Shown piece by piece: positions 35,383-42,742 of a stretch of 64,000 bases of DNA. The notes under the pieces are model-generated. The model searched no databases. It saw nothing but the letters and a program-made list of their open reading frames with translations, and was not told the DNA's origin. Numbering within the stretch: position 1 is the first letter of the stretch; each line of letters begins with the position of its first letter. This DNA comes from Streptomyces sp. NA02950 (GTDB lineage Bacteria > Actinomycetota > Actinomycetes > Streptomycetales > Streptomycetaceae), in the NCBI RefSeq assembly GCF_013364155.1, contig NZ_CP054916.1:8834001-8898000 (forward strand). Reading direction: 5' to 3'. The translations under genes and the position numbers were made by a program.

Positions 35383-36243
35383 TCAGAGCTCCTTGCGGAA
35401 ATCCCGCAGGATTTCCTTTGTGCGTCGTGCGGTTGCCGCCTGTGCGGCCATGCGGTCCATGGCCTCCAGATGGGCGGCCACCTCGATGCGTTCATCGAGG
35501 TAGACGGCGCCGGTCAGGTACTCGACGTAGACCATGTCCGGCAGTTCGGGGACAGCGAAGCGGAAGAGGACGAAGGGGCCGTAGGTGCCCGGGTGGTGTC
35601 CGGAGGCGAACTCGGTGATCTGGAGCGTGATGTGCGACTGTTCGGTGCACTCCAGCAACCGGTCGACCTGGCGGCGCATGACCGACGCGGAGCCGACCGG
35701 CCGGCGCAGCACCGTCTCGTCCATCACCACCCACAGCCGTGGCGCGTTTGGGCCGGCCAGCAGCGTCTGACGCTCCATCCGCAGCGCCACATGGCGCTCG
35801 GCGTCCCCGGGCGCGGCTCGGCCGACGGCGCCGGTCTGCATCACGGCGCGGGCGTACTCCTCGGTCTGGAGCAGTCCGGGGACGAAATGGGGCTCATAGG
35901 CGCGGATCATCTCGGCCGACCCCTCCAGGCTCACATGCACGCTGAACCAGTCCGGGAGGATGTCGTGGAAACGCTGCCACCAGCCGGGCCGATTGGCCTC
36001 CTCGGTCAGGGTGATGAACGCCTCGAGTTCGGCGCCGCCGATCCCGTACGCCTCCAGCAGCAGTTGTACGTAGGGAACCTTCAGCGCGACCTCGGCGGTC
36101 TCCATCCGGCGCACCGTGGCGGGCGCGACCCGTAGCACCTTGGCCGCCTGCTCACGCTTGAGCCCCGCCTTCTCCCGCAGGTCCCGCAACCGCCTGCCGA
36201 GAACGACGTGGCCCACGGTCGGGGCCGACCGCGGCTCGCTCAC
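35383..36243 (-). CDS. XRE family regulator with DUF5753 domain (WhiJ-like)
   Basis: A 286-aa protein from GTG 36243, with GGGGAGG 7 bases upstream. The helix-turn-helix is residues about 15-70 (LGRRLRDLREKAGLKREQAAKVLRVAPATVRRMETAE). Residues about 100-275 are the DUF5753 ligand-like domain (YEPHFVPGLLQTEEYARAVM, HITLQITEFASGHHPGTYGPFVLF). WhiJ-type proteins repress sporulation genes until relieved by their DUF397 partners. The divergent upstream gap contains ACTCTG/CAGAGT inverted arms (36324-36342), flanked by ACTTG/CAAGT, a likely autoregulatory site. Confidence 0.93.
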   Translation of the reverse strand: MSEPRSAPTVGHVVLGRRLRDLREKAGLKREQAAKVLRVAPATVRRMETAEVALKVPYVQLLLEAYGIGGAELEAFITLTEEANRPGWWQRFHDILPDWFSVHVSLEGSAEMIRAYEPHFVPGLLQTEEYARAVMQTGAVGRAAPGDAERHVALRMERQTLLAGPNAPRLWVVMDETVLRRPVGSASVMRRQVDRLLECTEQSHITLQITEFASGHHPGTYGPFVLFRFAVPELPDMVYVEYLTGAVYLDERIEVAAHLEAMDRMAAQAATARRTKEILRDFRKEL

Positions 36244-36323
36244 CAGATACCTCCCCTGACCTCCCCCTTGCTGATGTTCGCAGTGTGCCATGCTCAGTAC
36301 GGCGCGGACACACTGCACTTGCG

Positions 36324-36377
36324 ACTCTGCACATTCCAGAGTGCCCCTTGCCAAGTGTGAGGGGCGGTGCGCATAGT
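36324..36377 (+). promoter_or_regulatory. Divergent control region: inverted repeat and leaderless promoter
   Basis: ACTCTG (36324-36329) and CAGAGT (36337-36342) are inverted arms near the XRE gene. Downstream on the plus strand, TTGCCA (36348-36353) and CATAGT (36372-36377) are spaced by 18 bases. The predicted start site falls on 36384, the A of an ATG. Confidence 0.55.
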
Positions 36378-36383
36378 GGCGTC

Positions 36384-36491
36384 ATGATCCCGTTAGCGCA
36401 GCCGTGGCCGGGCCCTGCCCCGGGCCGCGGCCGTGACGCCGCCGCACTCCGCGCAGGCGCAAGCGGCCCGACCTTTGCGATGTGCCCGTAG
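36384..36491 (+). CDS. 35-aa leader ORF with a TTA codon
   Basis: An ATG at 36384 opens 35 sense codons and ends with TAG at 36489-36491, immediately abutting the ATG of the next gene in the same frame. Codon 4 is TTA. The promoter geometry would make the message leaderless, starting with this ATG. It could be a bldA-sensitive attenuator peptide for the following gene. Alternatively, the TAG could be a nonsense mutation splitting a longer protein. No homology is recognisable in a product of this size. Confidence 0.4.
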   Translation: MIPLAQPWPGPAPGRGRDAAALRAGASGPTFAMCP

Positions 36492-36953
36492 ATGACTCAC
36501 GCCTTCGCCGGTGCGCTGCCCGGCCTCGCCCGCGGCCGGTTCCGGCAGCGGGGATCCCGCCCCGAGCCGGGCGGCCGCCGCCGACTGGCCCTGCCGCCCG
36601 CGCTGCGGACGGGACGCGACTACGACGCCGTCGGGCTGGTCGAGCGCGACGGGCGCCGGGTGATGGATCTGCTGCCCCGGACGGGATGTGTGCTCGCCCA
36701 CGGCGGCCGCTGGTGGTGGATCGTGCCCCCGCAGTCGGATGTCGGGGTCGAGTGGCCGCCGATCGCGCTGTACGCGGTCGGCGCCATGGTGTCCGGCGCG
36801 CCCGAGGGACGGCCGGGTGCGGATGAGGAACCCCGTGTGGTGCACTCGCCGGACGACCGCGAGCCGTACACCCATCCGCTGCTGCTGCACATCGCCGTCT
36901 GCGCGGTGGCCGGGGTTGCCCCGGCCTGGCCGCGTGAGGACCGGCGGCCGTAG
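36492..36953 (+). CDS. Conserved Streptomyces hypothetical protein near WhiJ-type loci
   Basis: A 153-aa protein with no clear ribosome site; it begins directly after the stop of the leader ORF, so translation may depend on it. The middle (LRTGRDYDAVGLVERDGRRVMDLLPRTGCVLAHGGRWWWIVPP) matches a small protein type commonly found beside XRE/DUF397 pairs in Streptomyces. No enzymatic motif is visible. Its stop is 1 base from the convergent aminotransferase stop. Confidence 0.68.
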   Translation: MTHAFAGALPGLARGRFRQRGSRPEPGGRRRLALPPALRTGRDYDAVGLVERDGRRVMDLLPRTGCVLAHGGRWWWIVPPQSDVGVEWPPIALYAVGAMVSGAPEGRPGADEEPRVVHSPDDREPYTHPLLLHIAVCAVAGVAPAWPREDRRP

Positions 36954-36954
36954 C

Positions 36955-38874
36955 TCAGGTCAGGGTGTCATCGCTCCGGAGGTAGGCGGCGGGGCGCGGA
37001 TAGCGCTGGAGGGCCGGGGTGAGGCCGTCGGGGTCGTCGTCCACCACGGGCCGGGCGGTGGCCCGGAGTTCCGCGGGGTCGTAGGAAATGGCCTGGGTCC
37101 GTTCCACGGACGGCTCCGGCGCGGTGTCCCGCTGCTGTCCGTAGACCGGGATCTGGTCGATGGTGGTGTCCTCCCGGGAGTCCTGCGCCCCGTACGACGC
37201 GACCGGTGCCCCGGTCTGGACCGCGGGGATCTCCGCGGTCTGGGTCTGGGCGCTCACCATCTGCCCGCTCTGGAGCTGGGCGCTCTGCGGCTGGGGCGCC
37301 GGGGCCGTCTGCATCTGCGCGGCCAACGCCGCTTGCCCGGCCTGCGCCTGCTCGGCCTGCAACTGCGCCTGGAGCTGGGTGAGCTGGACCCGTGCCGACT
37401 GCATCGGCGGCATCTGCGCCTGCGCCGCCGCTGCCGGGTACTGGGCCATCTGCACCGGGGGAGTGGCGACATAGGCGGGGGCCAGCTCCGCCATGGGCTG
37501 CTGCGGTGCCGCGAAGCCCGCGGTACCCGTTCCGTACGACACTGCCTGGGTGGAGGCGGGTGCCATACCACCTCCCATGGGCAGGGCGGCCGCGGTGTAC
37601 ATCTGCTGCTGCGGCTCCGGCGCCATCGGTGCCGCGGACAGCTGCGGTGTCTGCTGGTACAGGTAGTCGAACTCCTGCTGGGGCGCGGGGGCCAGCGGTG
37701 TCTGCTGCTCCCAGCTGACCTGGGGCGCGTAGAAGGACGTCCCGTACATCACGGTGCTCAGCCCGGTCAGCAGCCGCTGCACATCCGGCTGCGAGCGCAC
37801 CACGAGCCGCATGAACTGGCTGCTGCTGCCCAGCTTGTTGCCGCATTCGCGGACCAGCACCCCGTGCTGGGAGAGCAGTTGGTCCCGGACCCAGCTGCCG
37901 TCCAGGCCCGCGGGGAGCTTGACGAAGACGAAATTGCCCTGGGAGGGGTAGACCGTCATCCCGGGCAGCCCGGCCAGCTGGGTGGTCATCTGCTGCCGGT
38001 CCAGGCTGATCAAGCGGAGACTCTCCATGTACTCCTGCCGGTACCGCTTCAGCATGAAGACGATGACCTCGGCGAAGGAGTTGAGGTTCCACTTGGGCAG
38101 CCGGGAGCGGATCTGCACCGCCAGCGCCGGGTTGGCCACCAGATAGCCGAACCGGACGCCGTGCAGTCCGAAGTTCTTGCCGAGGCTGCGCAGCACGATG
38201 ACGTTGTGGCGCAGTACGGCCTCGTCCACGACGCTCGGGTACGCCTCGGTGTCCGCGAACTCGAGGAAGGACTCGTCGATCACGATCAGGTCGAGATCGG
38301 CGAGGGCGTCCATCATGCCGATGACGGCCTGCCGGGACAGCAGCCCTCCGTCGGGGTTGTTGGGGTTGCAGATGACGGCCACCCGCGAGCCCCGGGAGCG
38401 TACGAAGGAGACGAACGCGGTCGGGTCGAGCGCGAATCCGCTCATCTCCGGGAGCTGGAACATGTCCACCCGCTTGCCGGTCTCCATCGGCTGGTCGGTC
38501 CACCGGCCGAAGGTGGGGATCGGCACCGCCAGGCTCTCCTTGACCAGCAGATGGTCGATCCAGGTGATGAGCTCGGTCGAGCCGTTGCCCATCGCCATGG
38601 TCTGCGGCTGAAGCCCGAGCACGTCGGCCAGTTCGGCGGTGATGGTGTCCGCGGAGCTGGGGTAGTACGTGAGGATGTCGCGCAGCCTGACCGCCATCAC
38701 GGCGAACATCGCGGGGGTGGGGAAGTACGGGTTGCAGGGGATGCAGAAGTCCACGAGCTCCTGTCCGCCGCCCGTGACCCCGGCGCGGTTGAGCGCGAAG
38801 TACGACGGGCTGTGGGCGGTGCCACGGAAGAGCTCCGCGGCATCACCGGTAGGACCGACTGCGGCAACAGTCAC
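36955..38874 (-). CDS. Class I/II PLP aminotransferase (HisC-like) with Gln-rich C-terminal extension
   Basis: A 639-aa protein from GTG 38874, with GAGGAGG 8 bases upstream. Residues about 20-380 are a fold-type I aminotransferase of the histidinol-phosphate/threonine-phosphate decarboxylase class: GNGSTELITW (about 96), NPNNPDGG (170-177), IDESFLEF and the PLP lysine in LRSLGKNFGLHGVRFGYL (Lys233). It is unusual in carrying about 255 further residues that are low-complexity and rich in Gln, Ala, Pro and Met, interrupted by charged stretches (EDTTIDQIPVY). That tail resembles disordered scaffold or phase-separating sequence. The amino substrate is unknown. It has no neighbouring histidine or cobalamin genes, so a housekeeping role is not implied. 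Confidence 0.88.
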   Translation of the reverse strand: MTVAAVGPTGDAAELFRGTAHSPSYFALNRAGVTGGGQELVDFCIPCNPYFPTPAMFAVMAVRLRDILTYYPSSADTITAELADVLGLQPQTMAMGNGSTELITWIDHLLVKESLAVPIPTFGRWTDQPMETGKRVDMFQLPEMSGFALDPTAFVSFVRSRGSRVAVICNPNNPDGGLLSRQAVIGMMDALADLDLIVIDESFLEFADTEAYPSVVDEAVLRHNVIVLRSLGKNFGLHGVRFGYLVANPALAVQIRSRLPKWNLNSFAEVIVFMLKRYRQEYMESLRLISLDRQQMTTQLAGLPGMTVYPSQGNFVFVKLPAGLDGSWVRDQLLSQHGVLVRECGNKLGSSSQFMRLVVRSQPDVQRLLTGLSTVMYGTSFYAPQVSWEQQTPLAPAPQQEFDYLYQQTPQLSAAPMAPEPQQQMYTAAALPMGGGMAPASTQAVSYGTGTAGFAAPQQPMAELAPAYVATPPVQMAQYPAAAAQAQMPPMQSARVQLTQLQAQLQAEQAQAGQAALAAQMQTAPAPQPQSAQLQSGQMVSAQTQTAEIPAVQTGAPVASYGAQDSREDTTIDQIPVYGQQRDTAPEPSVERTQAISYDPAELRATARPVVDDDPDGLTPALQRYPRPAAYLRSDDTLT

Positions 38875-39108
38875 GGCGGGACCTCCTCGGTCGCGTCGGT
38901 CGTGCGGACACGACCGTTGCGGCTCGTCCCTCGAGCCTGACGCATGATCCCTCGAACCCGGGGCAGGTAACGGTTTTCGTGTCGCCTGTGAAGAACCTGA
39001 GGACAACTGATCCTGGATCGAATACAATTCCGGCCCTCGCGTCTCTTCCGGAGCCTTCCTCGGAGAACGTTGCCGTGACGTTTCACCGGGAAGGGGGTGG
39101 TCCGCCCC

Positions 39109-41484
39109 TCAAGGCGCCGTATCGGACCGGTTTCTGTCATCGGCCGGGGCGGTCCGGCCCTGCTCCGCTACCCACACCGCCACTTGTGCACGCGAAGTGA
39201 AACCAAGTTTGCTCAGAATGTGCTCAATATGGCCCTCGGCGGTGCGCTGGGCGATCACCAGGGAGGTGGCGATCTCCCTGTTGCTCAGCCCCTGGGCGAC
39301 CAGTCGCGCGATCTCGGACTCCCTGCGTGTCAGGGGAGACGGCCGTTCGCTCACCGCCGGTTCCGCCGTGGGGAGTTCGTTCTCCAGGGCGTAGACCAGC
39401 CCCTCGTCGTAGGAGAGCCGGGAGCCCTCCTTGACCGCCGCGTTGCAGGCCGATTTGCCCAGCGCCCGGCTCACCGCGGCCTCGCACTCCTCGTGGTAGT
39501 GGACCAGATGGCCGTAGCCGGACAGCGGGGCGCCCACCGCCCCCCAGACCGTCCGGACCACGCCGAGCAGCCGGGCCGCCCGCGGGAAGTCCCGCTCGGT
39601 GGCCGCGATCCAGGCCAGCACCTCGAGGTTGACCCCGACCCCCAGCGGATCGTCCAGTGAACGGTTGAAGGCGAGGCTCTCGCGCTCCAGGGCGGCCGCG
39701 CGCTCGGTGTCGCCCTGCCGCCACACCTCGATCCCCAGCGCCATCATCGTGTAGGCCCGGTGCCAGCCCTCGCCGTAGGCGTCGCACACCGCCAGCGACT
39801 CCTCGCCCAGCGCGATGGCGCGCGGCGAGTCACCGATGAACGAGTGGGCCAGCGAGAGCCGGATGAGCGCCAGGGCCAGCCCCACCGGGTCGCCGGTGGC
39901 GCGGTGGCGGCGGACGGCCTCCTCGTAGAGCGTGATCGCGGCCCCGGCGTCGCCCCGGTACATCGCGACCATGCCGGAGTAGAGCGCGGCGTAGGCGAGC
40001 GCGGGCTCCAGCTCCAGCCGCTCCCCGATGGCCCGGCTCTCCTCGAGCATGTCCGAGGCGGCGTCGGTGTCGGACTGGATGATGGCCAGCCAGCTGTTCG
40101 TCCACAGTGCCCGCGCCCGGACGTCGGTCGGCTCGGGGCAGGCGGCGAGCCCCTCGTCCAGCCAGCCGCGCCCCTCGCTGAGGTAGTAGCTGGTGATCCA
40201 GTGGTAGAGCAGGTCGGCCGCGATCCCCAGACCGCAGACGGCCTCTGCCGGGTCGTCGTAGCAGAGCTCCAGCGCGGTGCGCAGATTGGCGTGCTCGAGC
40301 TGGAGCCGCGTGAACCACTGGACCTGGGCCGGTCCGAACAGCGCGGCCCGCGCGTCCGCCGCCAGCCGCTGGTAGTAGTCGCGGTGGCAGCGCATCCGGA
40401 TGATCTCCTCACCGGACGCCTCCAGCCGCTCCCGGCCGTATGCGCGCAGCGTGTCCAGCATCCGGTAGCGCACCACCCCGTCGTACTCCTCCCGGAGCAG
40501 TACCGACTTGTCCACCAGCTCGGTCACCAGGTCGAGGATCTCCTCGCGGACCAGGCCGTCGCCCGAGCAGACCGCCTCGGCCGCCTCCAGGTCCAGGCTT
40601 CCGGCGAAGACCGAGACCCGGGCCCACAGCAGCTGCTCCCGTTCGGTGCACAGGTCGTAGCTCCAGTCGATCAGCGCGCGCAGGGTCTGGTGGCGGGGGA
40701 GCACCGCCCGGGAGCCGGTGGTCAGCAGGCGGAAGCGGTCGTCGAGCCGGTCCAGCAACTGCTGGACCGACAGGGCGCGCAGCCGTACGACGGCCAGCTC
40801 GATACCGAGCGGAATGCCGTCCAGCCGTCGGCAGATCCCCTCCACGGCATCCCGGTTGGCCTCGGTGACGGTGAAATCGGGCAGCACGGCACGGGCCCGC
40901 TCGGTGAACAGCCGTACCGCGTCGCACTGCGCGAACGCCCCCGTGGACAGCCGTGGCCCGGTGGCGTCGGGCAGCGTCAGGGTGGGGACGGCCAGCGTCT
41001 GTTCGCTGCCGATGCCCAGCACCTGACGGCTGGTGGCCAGCACCCGCAGCCGGGGGGCCTCGCGCAGCAGCCGGTCGGTGAGCAGTGCGCAGGCGTGCAG
41101 CAGATGCTCGCAGTTGTCCAGGACGAGCAGGGTCTGCCGGTCCCGCAGATGGTCGATCAGGACGTCCAGCGGCGGCCGGGAGGAGTGGTCCCGGATCTCC
41201 AGGGCCTCGGTGACGCTCTGGGCGAGCAGTGCGGGGTTGTCCAGCTCGGCGAGTTCCGCGAGCCAGACGCCGTCGGGGAAGGCCCGGCGCGCGTCCTCGG
41301 CGACCCGCAGCGCCAGCCGGGTCTTGCCGACACCGCCGACCCCGGTGAGAGTCACCAGGCGCGATGCGGACAGCATTCTCTTGACCTCGGCCGCCTCGTG
41401 CCGACGCCCCACGAAACTCGTCACCTCCGACGGCAGCCTGCCGGTCTGCCGTCCGGCCGAGGTGTCCGTTGCCACCGCACCCAT
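39109..41484 (-). CDS. LuxR-family ATPase regulator (NB-ARC/TPR/HTH)
   Basis: A 791-aa protein from ATG 41484. Residues 25-300 form an AfsR/NB-ARC-like ATPase with LTGVGGVGKTRLALRV (Lys54), LLVLDNCEHLLHACALL (Walker B) and PLGIELAVVRLRALSVQQLL. A TPR-like helical region follows (about 330-690). The last 65 residues are a LuxR HTH (LTRRESEIARLVAQGLSNREIATSLVIAQRTAEGHIEHILSKLGF). Such proteins are ATP-dependent pathway or global activators; the target is unknown. The P-loop is intact, unlike two of the three LAL proteins downstream. Confidence 0.92.
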   Translation of the reverse strand: MGAVATDTSAGRQTGRLPSEVTSFVGRRHEAAEVKRMLSASRLVTLTGVGGVGKTRLALRVAEDARRAFPDGVWLAELAELDNPALLAQSVTEALEIRDHSSRPPLDVLIDHLRDRQTLLVLDNCEHLLHACALLTDRLLREAPRLRVLATSRQVLGIGSEQTLAVPTLTLPDATGPRLSTGAFAQCDAVRLFTERARAVLPDFTVTEANRDAVEGICRRLDGIPLGIELAVVRLRALSVQQLLDRLDDRFRLLTTGSRAVLPRHQTLRALIDWSYDLCTEREQLLWARVSVFAGSLDLEAAEAVCSGDGLVREEILDLVTELVDKSVLLREEYDGVVRYRMLDTLRAYGRERLEASGEEIIRMRCHRDYYQRLAADARAALFGPAQVQWFTRLQLEHANLRTALELCYDDPAEAVCGLGIAADLLYHWITSYYLSEGRGWLDEGLAACPEPTDVRARALWTNSWLAIIQSDTDAASDMLEESRAIGERLELEPALAYAALYSGMVAMYRGDAGAAITLYEEAVRRHRATGDPVGLALALIRLSLAHSFIGDSPRAIALGEESLAVCDAYGEGWHRAYTMMALGIEVWRQGDTERAAALERESLAFNRSLDDPLGVGVNLEVLAWIAATERDFPRAARLLGVVRTVWGAVGAPLSGYGHLVHYHEECEAAVSRALGKSACNAAVKEGSRLSYDEGLVYALENELPTAEPAVSERPSPLTRRESEIARLVAQGLSNREIATSLVIAQRTAEGHIEHILSKLGFTSRAQVAVWVAEQGRTAPADDRNRSDTAP

Positions 41485-41807
41485 CGCTGCCTCGAACCAG
41501 CCCCGGGCGGGCGGACTCCGCCCGCGCGGACCGAGCCGATACCCCAAGGCTATGCCTGTGCGGGGGCCGTCGCAGCCCGTCGAACAGCCGACGTATGACG
41601 TGGGGTGATCCCTCTGTCGCGCATGGTGGGGGAATGCAGCACGGGCGGTGAGCGGTGGTGGCCGGGTGTGATCCCCCCGGGGCCCGGGGGGCGGGATCGG
41701 GTACCGATGCGGGGATATCTCCCCTCGCCGTGTCCGGTCGCGCCGACCGATGCTGGGTTCCTCGGAAGAGCTCCGCCGACCGTCGGCGGAAGAGCGAAGG
41801 TCCAGCC
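41485..41807. other. 323-bp divergent intergenic region
   Basis: No gene is seen. It holds a 9-1-9 palindrome at 41673-41691 and GC-rich inverted sequence (GGGCGG/CCGCCC near 41507). Promoters for the LuxR ATPase (leftward) and the DUF5999 gene (rightward) must lie here, but I see no strong consensus. Confidence 0.5.
41673..41691. repeat. 19-bp GC palindrome
   Basis: CCCCCCGGG-G-CCCGGGGGG is a perfect inverted repeat with GATC outside each end. It lies in the divergent region and may be an operator or a transcript hairpin. Confidence 0.5.
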
Positions 41808-42002
41808 ATGTGCCTCCATCAGCCCCCCTGTCCCTCCGCGGACGCGACCGATCATGATTCCGCGCGTCTCGTGGCCTCCCATCCCGAGCAGGGCTGGAGC
41901 CTGCTCTGCAACGGAGTGGTGATCTTCGCGGACACGGGCGAACTGCTTCCCGACGGGCGCGTCATCCCCGCCCCCCGGGTCTGCCCCGACCAGTCGGCAT
42001 GA
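41808..42002 (+). CDS. DUF5999 family small protein
   Basis: A 64-aa protein starting MCLHQPPCPSADATDHDSAR, with AAGG 7 bases upstream. The Cys/His-rich opening and HPEQGWSLLCNGVVIFADTGELLPDG match the small DUF5999 proteins widespread in Streptomyces. The N-terminal CxHxxxC arrangement suggests metal binding. The function is unknown. Its TGA overlaps the ATG of the HATPase gene by 4 bases, and the pairing with an anti-sigma-type ATPase is common in the genus. Confidence 0.9.
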   Translation: MCLHQPPCPSADATDHDSARLVASHPEQGWSLLCNGVVIFADTGELLPDGRVIPAPRVCPDQSA

Positions 42003-42040
42003 ACGCCCCACCCCTCACCATGAACGCCCCACCCCTCACC
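41999..42040 (+). repeat. Tandem 21-bp duplication at the HATPase start codon
   Basis: The 21 bases beginning ATGAACGCCCCACCC occur twice in direct succession (41999-42019 and 42020-42040), encoding MNAPPLT twice. The second copy provides an alternative in-frame ATG not coupled to the upstream stop. Confidence 0.85.
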
Positions 42041-42493
42041 GTCGCCCCGCCGGCGCCCATGAGCACGGCCCGCCGACCGGTCCGGACCGCCCCGGCCACC
42101 TGCGGTGGGACCTCGTGGTTGCTGCCCTCCGAACCCGCCTCGGTGCCCCAGGCCCGCCGCCTCGCGGTCGCGCAGCTGGCGGCGTGGGCGCTCACTGAGC
42201 ACATCGACAACGCCGAGCTGCTGGTGAGCGAGCTGGTCACCAACGCGGTGCGGCACGCCTGTGGACCGATCCGGCTGACCTTCTCGCTGTGCGCGACCGA
42301 CCGTGCCTTCCGGTGCGAGGTCGCGGACGAGGACTGCGGAGAGCCCCGGCTGTGCCGGGCGGGCGCACACGACGAAGGGGGGCGCGGGATCCATCTGCTG
42401 GAACTGCTCTCCCGCCGCTGGGGCAGCACCGCCACCGCGGTGGGCAAGGTCGTCTGGTTCGAACTGCACACACGACGGAAGGAGACGCCATAG
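41999..42493 (+). CDS. ATP-binding protein, SpoIIAB/RsbW-type HATPase
   Basis: A 164-aa protein. A 4-base overlap (ATGA) couples it to DUF5999. The HATPase_c domain shows the N box ELLVSELVTNAVRHACG, a modified G1 (VADEDCGEP) and GGRGIHLLELLSRRWG. The G1 box lacks the usual DxGxG, so ATP affinity may be low. These orphan anti-sigma-type kinases are abundant in Streptomyces and modulate sigma factors or DUF397/XRE systems. The first seven residues are duplicated by a tandem 21-bp repeat that doubles the start codon. Confidence 0.9.
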   Translation: MNAPPLTMNAPPLTVAPPAPMSTARRPVRTAPATCGGTSWLLPSEPASVPQARRLAVAQLAAWALTEHIDNAELLVSELVTNAVRHACGPIRLTFSLCATDRAFRCEVADEDCGEPRLCRAGAHDEGGRGIHLLELLSRRWGSTATAVGKVVWFELHTRRKETP

Positions 42494-42638
42494 AGAACTC
42501 CACGCCTCGTACCCATACGGTGAAACCGCATGGCCCGGGGAAGCGGCCAGTGTGCGCCCTCACCGCACCGGCCGTCCCCGGGTCGCTGTCTGCCCAGGGC
42601 CGCACCCCCGCTCACCACGGGAGTCTCTGCCCGCGTCA

Positions 42639-42668
42639 TTGATCGTCGTCATACGGTTCATGTAGCCT
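42639..42668 (+). promoter_or_regulatory. Promoter for the LAL regulator cassette
   Basis: TTGATC (42639-42644) and TAGCCT (42663-42668) are separated by 18 bases. GATCGTC and GACGATC arms (from 42641 and 42669) bracket the region and could form an operator. The start codon is about 70 bases beyond. Confidence 0.5.
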
Positions 42669-42742
42669 GACGATCGCACCGAGTGGCGTAGTTTTCGGAT
42701 TTTTTCGCAGTTTGTGCAGTGTGTGGGGCCGAGGGGGCTGCC

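Noticed and set aside
36688..38940. A 750-codon plus-strand frame opposite the aminotransferase
   Set aside because: It is a low-complexity antisense frame; the minus strand encodes a complete PLP aminotransferase.
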